Shown here in pieces: positions 22,688 through 34,804 of a stretch of DNA of 64,000 nucleotides. How positions within the stretch are numbered: the stretch's first letter is position 1; every line of letters starts with the position of its first letter. The notes under the pieces were generated by a model. The model was not told the DNA's origin, searched no databases, and saw only the letters and a list, made by a program, of their open reading frames with translations. This DNA comes from Daldinia sp. FL1419 (lineage: Eukaryota > Ascomycota > Sordariomycetes > Xylariales > Hypoxylaceae): positions 248,001 to 312,000 of the forward strand of contig MU623353.1 of NCBI GenBank assembly GCA_025201765.1, read 5' to 3'. The position numbers were made by a program, and so were the translations under genes.

Positions 22688-23137
22688 TTGCCCGTCTTCG
22701 CTTTAGTCCTGACCTCACATCCTCTTCCCCGTATCCCAGGTGGCCATTGGAGTGATCTTCCCAAAAACTCCAAAAGCTTTCCCAACTTCCATCTCCATCA
22801 CCATCTCGTCTTGTCTCTCTCCCTTATCTTTGCACCTCTTCATCCACCCTCTCTCAACACATCTTCACGTTCCTTCTTTACGGGATTCTGACACACACAG
22901 CATCACTGCAGCCTTGTTCAATCCTCTCATTTACCCTCCTTTTGTTAGTCGCAAAAGTCCACGCAATCACCATTTCAGAGAACCTAACCACTATTAAATT
23001 TTGCCCAATACTAAGCAGTTCAAAGCTCTAACCAGCAACGGCCCTCGCCTCAATCATCATACTAAATACATCTCAAGCCAACCTAGTAGCATTGCTCGCA
23101 CTCGACGTGCAACTTCGCAATTCCTAGGTAGCCTGAC
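22688..23137 (+). promoter_or_regulatory. CT-rich probable 5' leader of SSD1
   Basis: Strongly pyrimidine-rich on the plus strand, with runs of CTC/TCT/CCA between about 22760 and 22870. This is typical of promoters and 5' leaders of strongly transcribed fungal genes. The exact transcription start cannot be placed. Confidence 0.4.
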
Positions 23138-26100
23138 ATGGAACAGCAACAGCCCGCTCCCCAGGCCGGGGGCGTTCCCGGTCCCACTGGCCGTCGTCTT
23201 CATATCGCCCATCGCAGGAGTCCTTCTGAACTTACCCCGCTGATGAGCATGTTCACAACTCCTGGGAGTAAGTCTTATACCCCTCATCTACAGAAATCCA
23301 TCGCTTCCGCTCCGTTCCGTATCCTGTTCCTTGTATTGTAGCCTGCTCTGTTGTTCTTGATACTAATAACATTGCTTTGTTTTGCAGTGGAGCAACTTGC
23401 TATTCAACAGCAGATCGAATTGTTGCAACAACAGCAGCAACAGATACAAGCTACACACCAACAATACATAAATATGGGCATGATGCCACCGGGCCAGCTG
23501 GGTCCCGGTGGTTCTTTCAACCCTTTGCAGCCACCTATGGCTAATATGTCGCCGCAGACGGCTTTCCAGTTTCCCAACCAGCTTCCACAGCAGCAGAATG
23601 TTCCCATGGGACCACCTAGTCAACCCATGTCGCACCGTCGTAACCAATCAGCTCTCCCCAATATGGGAATGGGGCCCCCTCCGGCTCCTTCTGCCGGAGC
23701 TTCTGGGTCCAATTTTGGGCAATTTGATAACTCGTCTGGTCAGCAGAATCGGGAGAACGCTCCTCGTGGAGGGCGAGGCGGCGGCGCCGGTCACCAGCGA
23801 AGACACTCTTTAGCCCTCGCTGATGCCAAAAAGGCTGCTGAGATTGCTCAGCAGAAAAGAACAACTTCGGGCTTTCAGTTCCCAGCTTCGGGTCCCTCTG
23901 AAGGCTCCCCTGCTGAGGAAACTAGGTCTGTTACTGCGGATACCCCAATTGCTCAGGGCTCATCCACCCGCGGCGGACGTGGCGGACATGGTCGAAGTCA
24001 AAGCATGGCTGTCAATAGCCGAGGCGGCGCCCGAGGTGGAGGCCCCCTACACGTTCCTAACGAAACCGGTGATTTTGGTCGCCGTGGTAGTGCCTCTAGC
24101 GGCCATGCACGAACTTCTTCACGTAATTTTGAAGGCAATTGGCGAAACCAGCAGGGTCAAACCCAGGGTCAAGACCAGGCTAGTCAGGGACAGCAGGGAT
24201 TTCAGCCTGGTCACCGCTCCCGCGGTTCTGTGAGCCAGTCTATCTCTAGTATTGGGGCGTTCCAATATCCCGGTCAGCCTCAACTGATGCAAATGCCTGG
24301 TCAAATGCCCATAATGCAGATGTATCCCGGTCAGCAGCTTAATCCCATGCAGATTAACCAACTCCAGGCTCTTCAAGCAGCACAAATGAATGGTCAGCAG
24401 TTTGTTGGTCTTCAGGGAAGCCAACACGCACCACAGCTTGGTGGCCAACAATCCCAACAGCAGCAGAGGAAGACCCTTTTCACCCCCTATCTCCCCCAGG
24501 CTACTTTACCGGCTCTGCTTGGTGATGGCCAACTTGTTTCCGGTATTCTCCGAGTAAATAAAAAAAACCGTAGCGATGCTTATGTTACTACTTCTGATGG
24601 TCTCTTGGATGCGGATATCTTTATCTGTGGTAGCAAAGACCGCAACCGAGCTCTTGAGGGCGATCTTGTTGCAGTCGAGCTCCTTGACGTCGATGAGGTA
24701 TGGTCGCAGAAACGAGAAAAGGAGGAAAAGAAGAAGAGGAAGGATATTACCGACACGAGGTCTGGCTCGACAAACGGTAACGCCCAGCCCAACTCTGCCA
24801 ACGGCGAGGAAGCCGCCAGCGGCGAGGGAGGAATCCGTCGACGTGGCAGTCTTCGACAGAGACCTACTCAGAAAAAGAATGATGATGTAGAAGTGGAAGG
24901 ACAAAGCCTCCTCCTTGTTGAAGAGGAGGAAATTAGTGACGAATCGAAACCCCTTTACGCCGGACATATCGTAGCTGTTATCGAGCGTGTTGCCGGCCAA
25001 ATGTTTTCAGGCACACTTGGTCTACTTCGTCCCAGCAGCCAAGCAACCAAGGAGAAGCAAGAGGCCGAACGAGCCGCTAGAGATGGTGGCCGGTCTCACG
25101 ACAACCGCCAGCAAGACAAACCCAAGATTGTCTGGTTTAAGCCTACTGATAAGCGTGTCCCTCTGATTGCTATTCCTACAGAACAAGCCCCCCGAGATTT
25201 CGTAGAAAAGCACCAGGAATACGCCGATCGCATATTCGTTGCTTGCATTAAACGCTGGCCCATCACTTCTCTGCATCCCTTTGGCACACTCGTTGAGCAG
25301 TTGGGGAAGATGGGTGATCTTAAAGTCGAGACAGACGCTCTTCTACGAGACAATAACTTTTCATCCGATGAATTCTCAGAAGCTGTCTTGCGAAGTGTTG
25401 GTCTCCAAGATTGGTCCATTGCTAAGGAGGATGAGGCCTCTATTGGGGCTCGACGGGACTTCCGCGATGAATTGACATTCACCCTTGATCTTGCCGGTAC
25501 TGGGGAACTTGGTAATGCTGTTCACATCAGGACTGAAGCAGATGGAAAGATAGAAATCGGTATTCACGTACCAGATGTCACTCATTTCGTCAAGCCTAAC
25601 TCACTCGTCGATCGCGAAGCTAAGAAGCGAGGTACCGCGGTTCACCTTGTAAACAGGACCTGCGCCCTTCTTCCCCCCAGGATAGCTGCGGAGCTTTGCA
25701 CATTGATCCCGGGTGAAGATAGGCTCACTGTCAGTGTCATCTTCCGTGTTAACCCACACACCGGTGTGGTTGCGGAAGGCGATACTTGGATTGGCAAGAG
25801 TATTATCAAGAGTGGTGCTACATTAGCACTAAAGGATCTGGATGACGCCCTTGCGAACCAACCCGGTTTCACCCACGACGTCATCCAAGTAAAGGACGCC
25901 CAAATTCTTAATGTAAGGTTTTTCCTCCCTCAAATTTGAGAAAATTCTAATCTTCTCCTTAGGCCGTCGCACAGAAATTCCGAGAGTCACGATTGGGATC
26001 TGAAGGAGAACCCATGGCTCCTCTCCGACTACTTCATCAACTCGATGATGAAAACATACCTATCCAACACAATATTTTCGACTCTACTCCTGGCACCGAA

Positions 26101-27408
26101 TTGGTTGAAGAGCTCTTACACAAGGTCAATGCTGCTATTGCTCAAAAGCTTGCTCAGGGTCTCCCCGAGAAAGCCTTGCTCCGGCGCCAATCTCCGCCCA
26201 ATGCGCGACGCTTACAGACATTTGTTGAACGTATGCGGGCACTCGGATACGATATTGATACTACCAGCAGTGGTACTTTACAGAATAGCCTTTTCAAAGT
26301 TGATGACTCCGATATACGCAAGGGTATGGAAACACTATTGCTCAAGAGCATGCATCACGCCAAGTATTATATCACGGGCAAGGTTAACAAACAGCTATGG
26401 CCTCATTATGCTCTAAACTTACCTCTTTATACTCACTTTACCGCGCCCACGAGGCGCTATGCCGACATCATTGTCCACCGCCAACTTGAGGCAGTCCTCT
26501 CGGAAGGCAAGGTTGAATACAATGACGATATTGAAAGCCTTGTGAAGACGATTGAATCTTGTAACACCAAGAAGGAATCAGCACAGAATGCTCAGGAGCA
26601 GAGTATTCATATTGAATCGTGCAGAATTATGGATAAGAAACGTCAGGAGGTCAACGGCGATCTTATCAGCGAAGGTATTGTTATTTGCGTTTATGAATCT
26701 GCCTTTGATGTTCTCATTCCCGAATGGGGCTTTGAGAAGCGTGTGCACTGTGATCAGTTGCCACTCAAGAAAGCCGAGTTCAGGAAGGAGAAGAGAATTC
26801 TAGAGCTCTACTGGGAGAAGGGTGTGCCAAGCTCCGCGTATGTGCCGGAAGACGAGCGTCCCAAGGCTGGTGCGTCGCAGCGCATTTCGAATGCGATAGC
26901 GGCCGCCAGGCAGGCGGAAGAAGCCGAGAGGGCTAAAAAGGAACGAGAGGAAGCTGCACGCAAGCAAACGGACACGGGCACGATGTCGACAGACGACGTC
27001 GATGCCTTGTTTGACGATGACGACGACAATGCTTCTGATATTACCGAGGCTATGGCGGGTGCTTCGTTAGCTGAGCGTCCGACCCAGAGCGTTCCGGGCT
27101 CGCCGACTCGATCGTCTTCGAACCCAGGTGTACTTCACCGAACCAGGTCTGATTCGAAGGTACCCATGGCAGAAGCCGTGGAAACCCGTCTTACCAACAA
27201 GGAGAAGTACCTCAAGTTATTTACATTGAGAGAAGAAGGTGGCGAATATATTCAAGATGTAACGGAGATGACTAGAGTGCCTGTGATCCTTAAGACGGAT
27301 CTCAGCAAGAGCCCACCGTATGTAAACCCTCACCCTCTTTACGGACGGAATAAGCTAACCAAACTTAGGTGCCTGACGATACGTTCGCTCAACCCGTATG
27401 CTCTTTGA
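23138..27408 (+). CDS. SSD1: SSD1-type RNA-binding protein (inactive RNase II homologue)
   Basis: Four exons (23138-23267, 23388-25912, 25963-27317, 27369-27408) give 4050 nt, 1349 residues. The first 400 residues are Gln/Gly/Arg-rich and disordered, with repeated RRHS/RGRSQS-like sites that fit NDR-kinase (Cbk1/Cot-1) phosphorylation. Cold-shock and RNB domains follow (from about residue 425: LVSGILRVNKKNRSDAYVTT; later IHVPDVTHFVKPNSLVDREA). The aspartate cluster needed by active RNase II enzymes is replaced by FTLDLAGTGELGNAVHIR near residue 745, so this is a pseudo-nuclease like yeast Ssd1. It should bind mRNAs for cell-wall proteins and control their translation and localisation. The last intron (51 nt, 27318-27368) is also in frame. 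Splicing gives the family C-terminus SKSPPCLTIRSLNPYAL. Confidence 0.93.
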
Positions 27409-29954
27409 GGAGTCCTAACAGCGATGTGCTTTGCTTGACGTGTATGGTGGAGACGGAGCAAAAGAGCTTTTGGAGCATTGGAGCGGTTTGGTATGTTGCA
27501 TGAGTGATGTAAGCAAAGTAGCCAAGAGAATAGGGTAGATTGTAAGGTCGCCGTCGCGGCCGGAGCCCGAGAAGTGCAGCTCTTACCGTGTCGATAAAAG
27601 TTTTTTCGTGGAGAGGCAGATAGAACTAGCAAGCTGCCACAGTCAACAGAAATATACGAGATCGTACTATTTACTAGATCGATGTCTCCGAATATGACTA
27701 TGTAAAGCATAGATATATAATTGAGTGGTGAGCTTCATTTTATATGGCAACTTATAAATTCATATCCTTCATTTCAACTATAGCTTGAATAGGTACCTAC
27801 ATCCTATGTTCCCATTTGGCTAAGTTTGATGCTTGAACACAGGTCAACAACCCGGTTACTTGGAGGTGATATTTGTAGTTTTCTGGAGTTGTGGTGGGTC
27901 TTGCATTTTGCCGTCACGACGCATGGAATATCTCAAGCAGTCAGACAGATCCGGTAAGATGGGTCTCGGGATGGGCAACGTGCCACAGCTGCCGCTGTTT
28001 TATGTGTCTTTCCGAGATATAAATCCCCCAGTCCTTTCAAGCTTGATCGACGTCGACCGTCTCGAGGGCTCGCACATACTACTACGTATGTACTACTACG
28101 TATGTACTACTATGTATGTACATAGTAGCGGTCCGTCTCGTTCCCCTCCTTTCTCACGTGCTACACATTATGGACTCTGTTGAGGAGTTTGGAACCAGAT
28201 TCAGCTATGCTATGGAACGCGTTAAGGGCAGATCTCATCATTTCTGGGGGGGGGGGAGAATGGGGGAACCTGGCACGGATACTTAGACGCCCTGTGTACC
28301 GTCTAGATATGACAAGGAATGCGAGGAATGTGATAGCCCAAAAGGCGGTCCTTCGTAAATTTTATTCCTGTTCTTGTTTACGTTCTAGTGTTCGTACTGT
28401 AGTTATGTAAGGTTCAAAGTGAAGATTAGCGGCGTCGAGAAACGCGCGATACGACATTTGCCATTCCTGTCATTTCAATCTCGTATCCACCAATGGGAAA
28501 CCCTGGTCGGACGGGTCTACCAGGCCTTTGGGATACGCTTATTTCTAATGTACCATGTACCTAACTTACTATGGTTAAAATGCACAGAATAACCTAACGG
28601 TTAAGTTAGTTAGTTGGCATCTTTCTTTTTCACAAGTCATGACAATTACATATATCTATTAGGCTTTATAGCATCGCCATCGGAATACAATATATCTCTC
28701 CCGCGTCGATCAAGCTCCAAAAAGAGGTCTTAATGCGATGCCCAATTACTCCTGTATTCAGTGTATTCAGTAGGATCTGAAAAGCAGATCCGACATCCGC
28801 TGCCAAGCCGTGTCATGAAATTGCGCCGGTGCATCATGAAGCCTAACTTGATCAAGTCGTCTCTGAACGAACTTCATTATTTTATACTACATACTAATGG
28901 GTACTATACTAATCCTAGTAATGTCAACGAAGAGTTTATACGGGAACGTGGTATTAATGAACGAATCATTCGGCATAGCTGAGTCCCCCCAGTTTCAGGG
29001 TTCGGCTGGAGGACTATCCGCTCTTTAAAACGACATCTGAAGCAGACTGGGCTACAAAAGCCCCGTGCCCAGCGGCGCCTCCTTTCCCTAAATGGTTAGA
29101 AAACCCCTGGTCCCTCTCCCCGACAACTTCTTGGCTGCTACCCTTCTTAACCGAACGCACAGTGATCCGGACCGGGACCTGACAAGCTACTTTATCTCAA
29201 CTTTTAAGCTATAAGCTTGATCGTCAGAACCGGTTCTCATTGGTCCCATGCGACTATACCTTATTATCCGTTTCGTTTCTTCCTCCTGTCTGCAGTCCAA
29301 GGCTGGTCGACTTTCCGTTCTCAATAGGGGTCCCTTGTGTTGCCTTGTGTTGCCTTGTATCTGATTGATCCCGAAAGAAGCTATGGAATCTAGATTGCCC
29401 GGGAGTGCTGGGGTTGCCCCTTGATGCTCGGAGCCGGAAGCTCGTGGGAAGATGGGTAACATAGTAATACCAAATGAAAACGCCATTCCTAGTGTTCCTA
29501 GTGTATTGTCAAGGAGCCTCAAGGGGACCGATGCTTAGGATCGCCCTGCTTACTGCCGGCCTGCCTTCGTTCCGTGACCCGCACGTCTATCACCTCCTAA
29601 AGCTACCAGCTGGCGACTGGTTTTAATGAAGCTGCGTTTCCCACCTTTTTGGCCTGCTTCTTCTTCCCTTCCTTTCTCATCCCGTACATTTTCGTGTCCA
29701 ACTCCGAACCCAAAGCGCCGGTCTGCTTCCCGCGGGATCCAACGTCTTCACTCTCCTTTTCGCGACACCTTGTAATTCTTGTAATACCCAGGTGGGACTT
29801 TTTATAGAACAGCCAGGCTGGTCTTGCTTTCGATCTTTTCGCTTCGACAGACGCTCTTTTTATTTACGAACCTTACGACGCCGTTGCTACAGGCCCGATT
29901 TGAAACGAAACGGAAACGAAGTTAAACAGATATATCCGATATTAATCAGACAAG
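27409..29954. other. 2.5-kb intergenic region
   Basis: No gene supported. It contains a three-copy 14-bp tandem repeat (28078-28119), an 11-G run (28246-28256) and a CT-rich stretch near 29650-29760 that is probably the promoter of the ferritin-like gene. Confidence 0.45.
28078..28119. repeat. 14-bp tandem repeat
   Basis: ACTACTACGTATGT occurs three times head to tail at 28078, 28092 and 28106. The third copy has one change (ACTACTATGTATGT). Confidence 0.85.
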
Positions 29955-30983
29955 ATGCCTTCCTTTAAGAAGACTATGGGTGTTATGGCGGGGCTTGCTG
30001 CTGTTGCTTGTGCTCTACCAGCCCAACCGAGGTTGACCACGAGACAAAACCAAATCTATAGCATTGCAAAGCGACAAAACGCGGCTGCTGCTGCCCTCGG
30101 TCTGGCAGATGTCGATATCTTGCAATTGTAAGCTGATAGCACCTCTACAGTCCTCCATAAATGCGTAGACCACTAACTAGTACATAGCGCCTTGACTTTA
30201 GAGTGGCTAGAGGCTTCTTTCTATCAGCAAGGCTTTGCCAAGTTTAGCGACGACCAATTCACCGCTCTAGGCCTAAACGCCATCCAGCTTAACGATCTCA
30301 AGGGAATTGGTTCCAGCGAACAGTCTCACGTTGGCTTCCTACAGAGCTCTATTGCACAGGCTGGTGTCCAGCCCGTTCAGCCCTGCGAGTACGACTTTGG
30401 CTTTACCGACGCTGCTGGTATGGTTGCCACTGCATCTATCCTCGAGAACGTTGGTATTTCTGCCTACCTCGGCGCCGCACCCCTCGTATCCGATGGCAAG
30501 ATCCTCAGCGCGGCTGCATCCATCCTTACTATCGAGGCCAGGCATCAGTCCTTTGTCCGTGTCGCTTCGGGAGTTGCTGCTTCGCCATCTCCCTTCGACA
30601 CACCCTTAGGCCCCAAGGCCGTCTTCTCCTTAGCTGCCCCCTTCATCAAGTCGTGCCCTGCCGGTTCGAACTTGATCCTTACCGCTTTCCCGACTCTAAC
30701 TATGACCAGCCCTGCTCCGGTAGCCGGCGTCATGGCACTCGCGGAGGGTACCATGTTGAACTTCCAAAGCGACGCCGCCTCCGATGCCAAGTTCTGCGGT
30801 TTCACGAACTCGGCCGCTCCAGGTGGTACTGCCTTTACTGCCTTCGACGCTGCTCAGGGCTGTGCTCTCCCACCCAACCTAGCTGGCACTGTCTACGTTA
30901 CTCTCACCAACGCCGCCGCCCCCGATGGTGTCATCACCGACGATATCACCATTGCTGGTCCCTTAGTCATGAACCTTAGCTAA
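29955..30983 (+). CDS. Secreted ferritin-like protein, Rds1 type
   Basis: Two exons (29955-30127 and 30188-30983) joined across a 60-nt intron give 969 nt, 322 residues. The N-terminus has a lysine start followed by a hydrophobic core (MGVMAGLAAVACALP) that reads as a signal peptide with cleavage after Ala-Leu-Pro-Ala. The join restores ILQFALTLEWLEASFYQQGF, helix 1 of the Ferritin_2 family. Two ExxH motifs follow, in GIGSSEQSHVGFL and ILTIEARHQSFVR, as expected for a four-helix ferritin-like bundle. Similar fungal proteins include the stress-induced Rds1 of fission yeast. Their biochemical activity is not established. The C-terminal third is a small beta-rich extension with two cysteines (KFCGF and QGCALPP). 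Confidence 0.88.
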
Positions 30984-33284
30984 ATGCTTCGATACTAGAG
31001 GGTTTGTAAATAGGAGGTTTCATCTAATAACGCATCAGTACGCGGTGCAAGACTTTAATGCTCTATTAGTGGAGGAGGCTGCTACCCAAGAGGAGCGGCA
31101 AAGATGGAGCACTGCATCTAAAGAGGGAGTCGAGAAGAAAAGGAGGCACGACGGGACCAGCGGGCGGGGGTTTCGGTAGCTTCCACAGTACCGTACCACC
31201 AGCTTAGACAATATATCTCGTTTGCGTCAATCATCGACATGCAGCTCGCGCCCCATTTATATGTAGTATTTATGTCACGACAGATATCCGAAATTTCGGT
31301 TCTTATTTGTACATACGCCGCTTACCTACCATCAGAGACCAGGCGTCTACAGGGGAAGAGGAGCCTAAGGCAGGCCAGAAGTTTCTTTTCGTTTCTACTA
31401 TGTCGTTTCTTCAACTATACTTTTTATTTGTAATAGGGCAGGGGAATGAGGATCTTGATTTCACAATCGAGATATCGATGTGACGATACCCAATAGCGCG
31501 GGCTAGAAGGTCGGCTTTACTCTTTCTGATAGCTGAGTAGAGCTATAAATATAAAGACGTCAAACCATGTTGTGTTTTCTCTTGTGTGTGTGAACGAATA
31601 GTGGTGTGCTGATCTCAAGAGACGCTTTATCAGAATTAAGGAGTTTGGATTTGGTCTGATTTGTCGATATAACCCATCACATTTGCTAAACTAGTAAATA
31701 TTCGTCCATACCATACCGAACATGATAGCTCGAAATAAAAATGAAACAGCAACATGGTGGAAAAGGAACATACAGAAAGCTACAGGGGAGATTTTGGCTG
31801 TTAATGTAGGTAATCTTTAACCGTGGGTTACTTACAGCATGCGTGCTATATTTTTCCCTTGCATTTTTCTTCGCATTGCTATTAGTTTACAAAGCAAAAA
31901 AGAAAAAAAAAAGAATTTACTACTTAGGACCAAGAATTCCTAGAATAGGTGTGCCAACCTTAAACCCCTATCGTTGCCTAAGCTCCAGTGTAAGGAAAAG
32001 GCCAAAACTTATGGTAGCCGATATTCTTCGATGTCTAGGTATGTACTCAGTCTAGAAGTCCAAGGCTAGGTGCCCGGGTAATAAATCTCTTTCAGGAAAC
32101 AGGAGTCGTGATATGCGTGCCTAAGAAACTAGTGTTTCCGTTATGCGTGTGGTTTCCTGGCGGTAGTTTCTCGCCATTTGTAGTTACCACGACGGCCAGA
32201 AGGTACGCAAGGCAGTCAAACCAACCCAACAAGCATTCTTGACTGGCCAACTCATGCCTCTCACTTGCTACCTGTTGGATATGCTAGGTCATTATCCCAC
32301 ATACCACGCTACTAGGCTATTATCAAGATGTAATATCTAGCCCGGCGACGTTCCGAAATTCTTTGAACCAACTAGAACTATCAGATACTCATCTACAGCA
32401 TCCCCGGTTGGCATCGTCGTCTTTGTCCTGCCCCTCCTTTGCCGACCCGCATCTCAGACTATCGATACTAGGTTAATATGACGTGTAAGTCCTAAACATA
32501 CAGATGATTTTACGCAATACGAGCGACACGTATATATGATGCTAGATATCTTCCATGGAAAACTCTACGAAGGAGTAGATGGCTCAAACGCTTATTCCAC
32601 CTGGAACTTGTTTTCTTGTCTAGTTTCTATCTTGTGCCATGCCCTCTTATCGATCCGCTGCTAACTCTATCGTATATACGTGTTAGGACACAGGTAAAGA
32701 TCACTCGCTTCAGATATCCTCATAACTTTTGCACACCTAAACAATTATTCGAATCCTAGTCCTGGAGTATAAGGGCCCAGAGATGAAGTAAGTTCTTCTT
32801 TGCTTACGATTTCCTTCCTGTTACTTCATGCGGCCGATGATGATCTTTTCAGGTAAACTTTGCTAAACTAAGACACGTTGACCGTCATGGTGGTCTGAGA
32901 CAACTCCACATGAACACTCCCACATTTGCCTATTTTTTATCTCGTGGCTACTTGTTACTGACCATACTTGATATATCATAGACTGTAATTCGCGACATAC
33001 AGGCCTTTCCATTTCGACATAATCGGACACACTAACTACCCAATATTTACAGAAGTTTGGGTAAGAACACTCCTGAGTCGGCTTATTTTAACGTGATAGG
33101 CTTGAATTCGGCTCGTCGCTTTTTAGAAGGCCTCGTAACCTGATACTAGCTACTACGGTCGAATATATACGGATAAACCCCATGCGGTAAGAACACGCCC
33201 GTTCACCACACTGTGAGACTCACGGCTCGATGATCATAGACGCAAATAGGTAAAAAGTACCTGTCATGACTTTGAAATACTTAT
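30984..33284. other. 2.3-kb intergenic region
   Basis: No gene supported on either strand, only short chance frames. An A-rich run lies near 31897-31913. Confidence 0.45.
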
Positions 33285-34378
33285 TTAATAGTCATAGAAT
33301 CCTTTGCCGCTCTTCTTCCCCAGCCAGCCAGCGTCTACCATCTTAGCGAGCAGCACACTTGGTCGGTACTTCGAGTCTCCTGTCTCCTGGTGAAGGACTT
33401 TCATGATAGCTAAGCATGTATCAAGTCCGATAAAGTCAGCTAGCTGGAGCGGTCCCATCGGGACGTTGGTGCCGTTCTTCATGATGGCATCTATAGAATC
33501 TCGATCACCGACGCCAGTCTCGAGACATATTACTGCCTCATTAATATACGGCATCAGGATTCGGTTCGCAAGGAATCCCGGAGAATCCGCAGATACGGAG
33601 GGAATTTTCCCCATTGCCTTGCAGAAGGCTATGGCGGTCTCGAGGGTCTCCGAACTTGTCTGTAGCCCGCTGATAATTTCGACACCCTTCTGTACGGGCA
33701 CGGGGTTCATGAAGTGAGTGGATACCACACGGGAACTTGCCGACGTATCTGTGGGGTCCTTGGTGGTCGCTGCGGCGATTTTGGTAATGGAGATGGAGGA
33801 TGTGTTAGTTGCTAGGATGGCGTGCTTTGGGCAGACTTCAGCAAGCTTCGCGAATATGTCAAACTTGAGCTGAGGAATTTCGGGCACAGCTTCAATCACA
33901 AAATCAACATCCGACAGTTCTTCAATGGCCGTAGTAGGCAAGAGCCGAGATCTCGCCTCGTCCGCTTGCTCTTGTGTGATGCGTGATTTGGAGACATCTT
34001 TGGATAGAAGCTTCTCTGGATATTAATGAGCATTCCAATTCGTATCTATTATGGGGGTGTAGCTCGATTGAGAATAATATGACGAACCTGCAAACCCGAT
34101 TCCCTTATCAAGTGAAGCTTTCGACGAGTCTACGAGCGTAACAGGAACACCAGCTTTTTGGGCAGCCACCAAAGCAATGCCCAGTCCCTGAGAAACCGTG
34201 AGATGCTGAATCGTGAAGGCCCTGGAATCACATGTGAAGAACATGAACTTACCATTTGGCCCGCGCCTAAGACGCCTAGCTTCTTCACCTCGGCCGCATA
34301 TCGAGCTGGACTAGAACTGAAGTGTCTAATCTGACGGCTGAGCTGAGCAGCTCTTACTCTTCCAATTGAGCTTGCCAT
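33285..34378 (-). CDS. 3-hydroxyacyl-CoA (3-hydroxybutyryl-CoA) dehydrogenase, mitochondrial
   Basis: Three exons (34378-34253, 34187-34088, 34015-33285) give 957 nt, 318 residues. The first 28 residues are rich in Arg, Ser and Ala (IGRVRAAQLSRQIRHFSSSP), a likely mitochondrial presequence. KKLGVLGAGQMGLGIALVAA, formed by joining exons 1 and 2, is the NAD-binding Rossmann motif. SDVDFVIEAVPE, ILATNTSSISIT and STHFMNPVPV (with the catalytic His of the HFxNP block) follow. The C-terminal domain has DSPGFLANRILMPYINEAV and GLDTC, and ends at GKKSGKGFYDY. It should oxidise L-3-hydroxyacyl-CoA to 3-ketoacyl-CoA with NAD in short-chain beta-oxidation. It is divergent from TOF1, with 426 bp between starts. 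Confidence 0.94.
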
Positions 34379-34804
34379 TCTGTTATTCGGGAATTATTAT
34401 ACCCTGATATTCGAACGTATCTAGGTATGTAAGTGAATGAGATGTGACGGCTTGAGGTAAGTTAAGGTGAGGGATAGACCGGCCAAGTTACCGGATAGCC
34501 TCGGGATACGGATATCTGTGGGGCATGGAAATGATCTAGGTGCTACCTAGGTACATACTAACCTTGCCAGGTACTTTACTCGCGCACGAGCCAAAGAAAA
34601 ACGACCCCTCGGCCCCACTCTCAATCGCTAATTGGGAAAAGTTATTGGCGCGTCATTCTGTAAATTAGGACGCGTCTCACGCGTTTCCAATTTATATCAA
34701 TTTATATCAATTTAAGCCTTCCCCTTCTTAGCACTAATGACGATAACCCAAGACTGAACCACGGCGATAACTCTGGCGTAAGGGAATAATTCCTCATCGC
34801 CGAT
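34379..34804. promoter_or_regulatory. Divergent promoter between hydroxyacyl-CoA dehydrogenase and TOF1
   Basis: 426 bp between outward-facing start codons. It contains TAGGTGCTACCTAGGTAC near 34538-34555, a TTTATATCAA repeat near 34691-34715, and ACGCGT-like sequence near 34677-34685 (CACGCGTTT). ACGCGT is the MBF cell-cycle box in fungi, which would suit a replication gene. That link is inference. Confidence 0.4.

Noticed and set aside
27318..27408. Unspliced SSD1 C-terminus
   Set aside because: Retaining the 51-nt intron inserts unconserved residues, whereas splicing restores the family ending.
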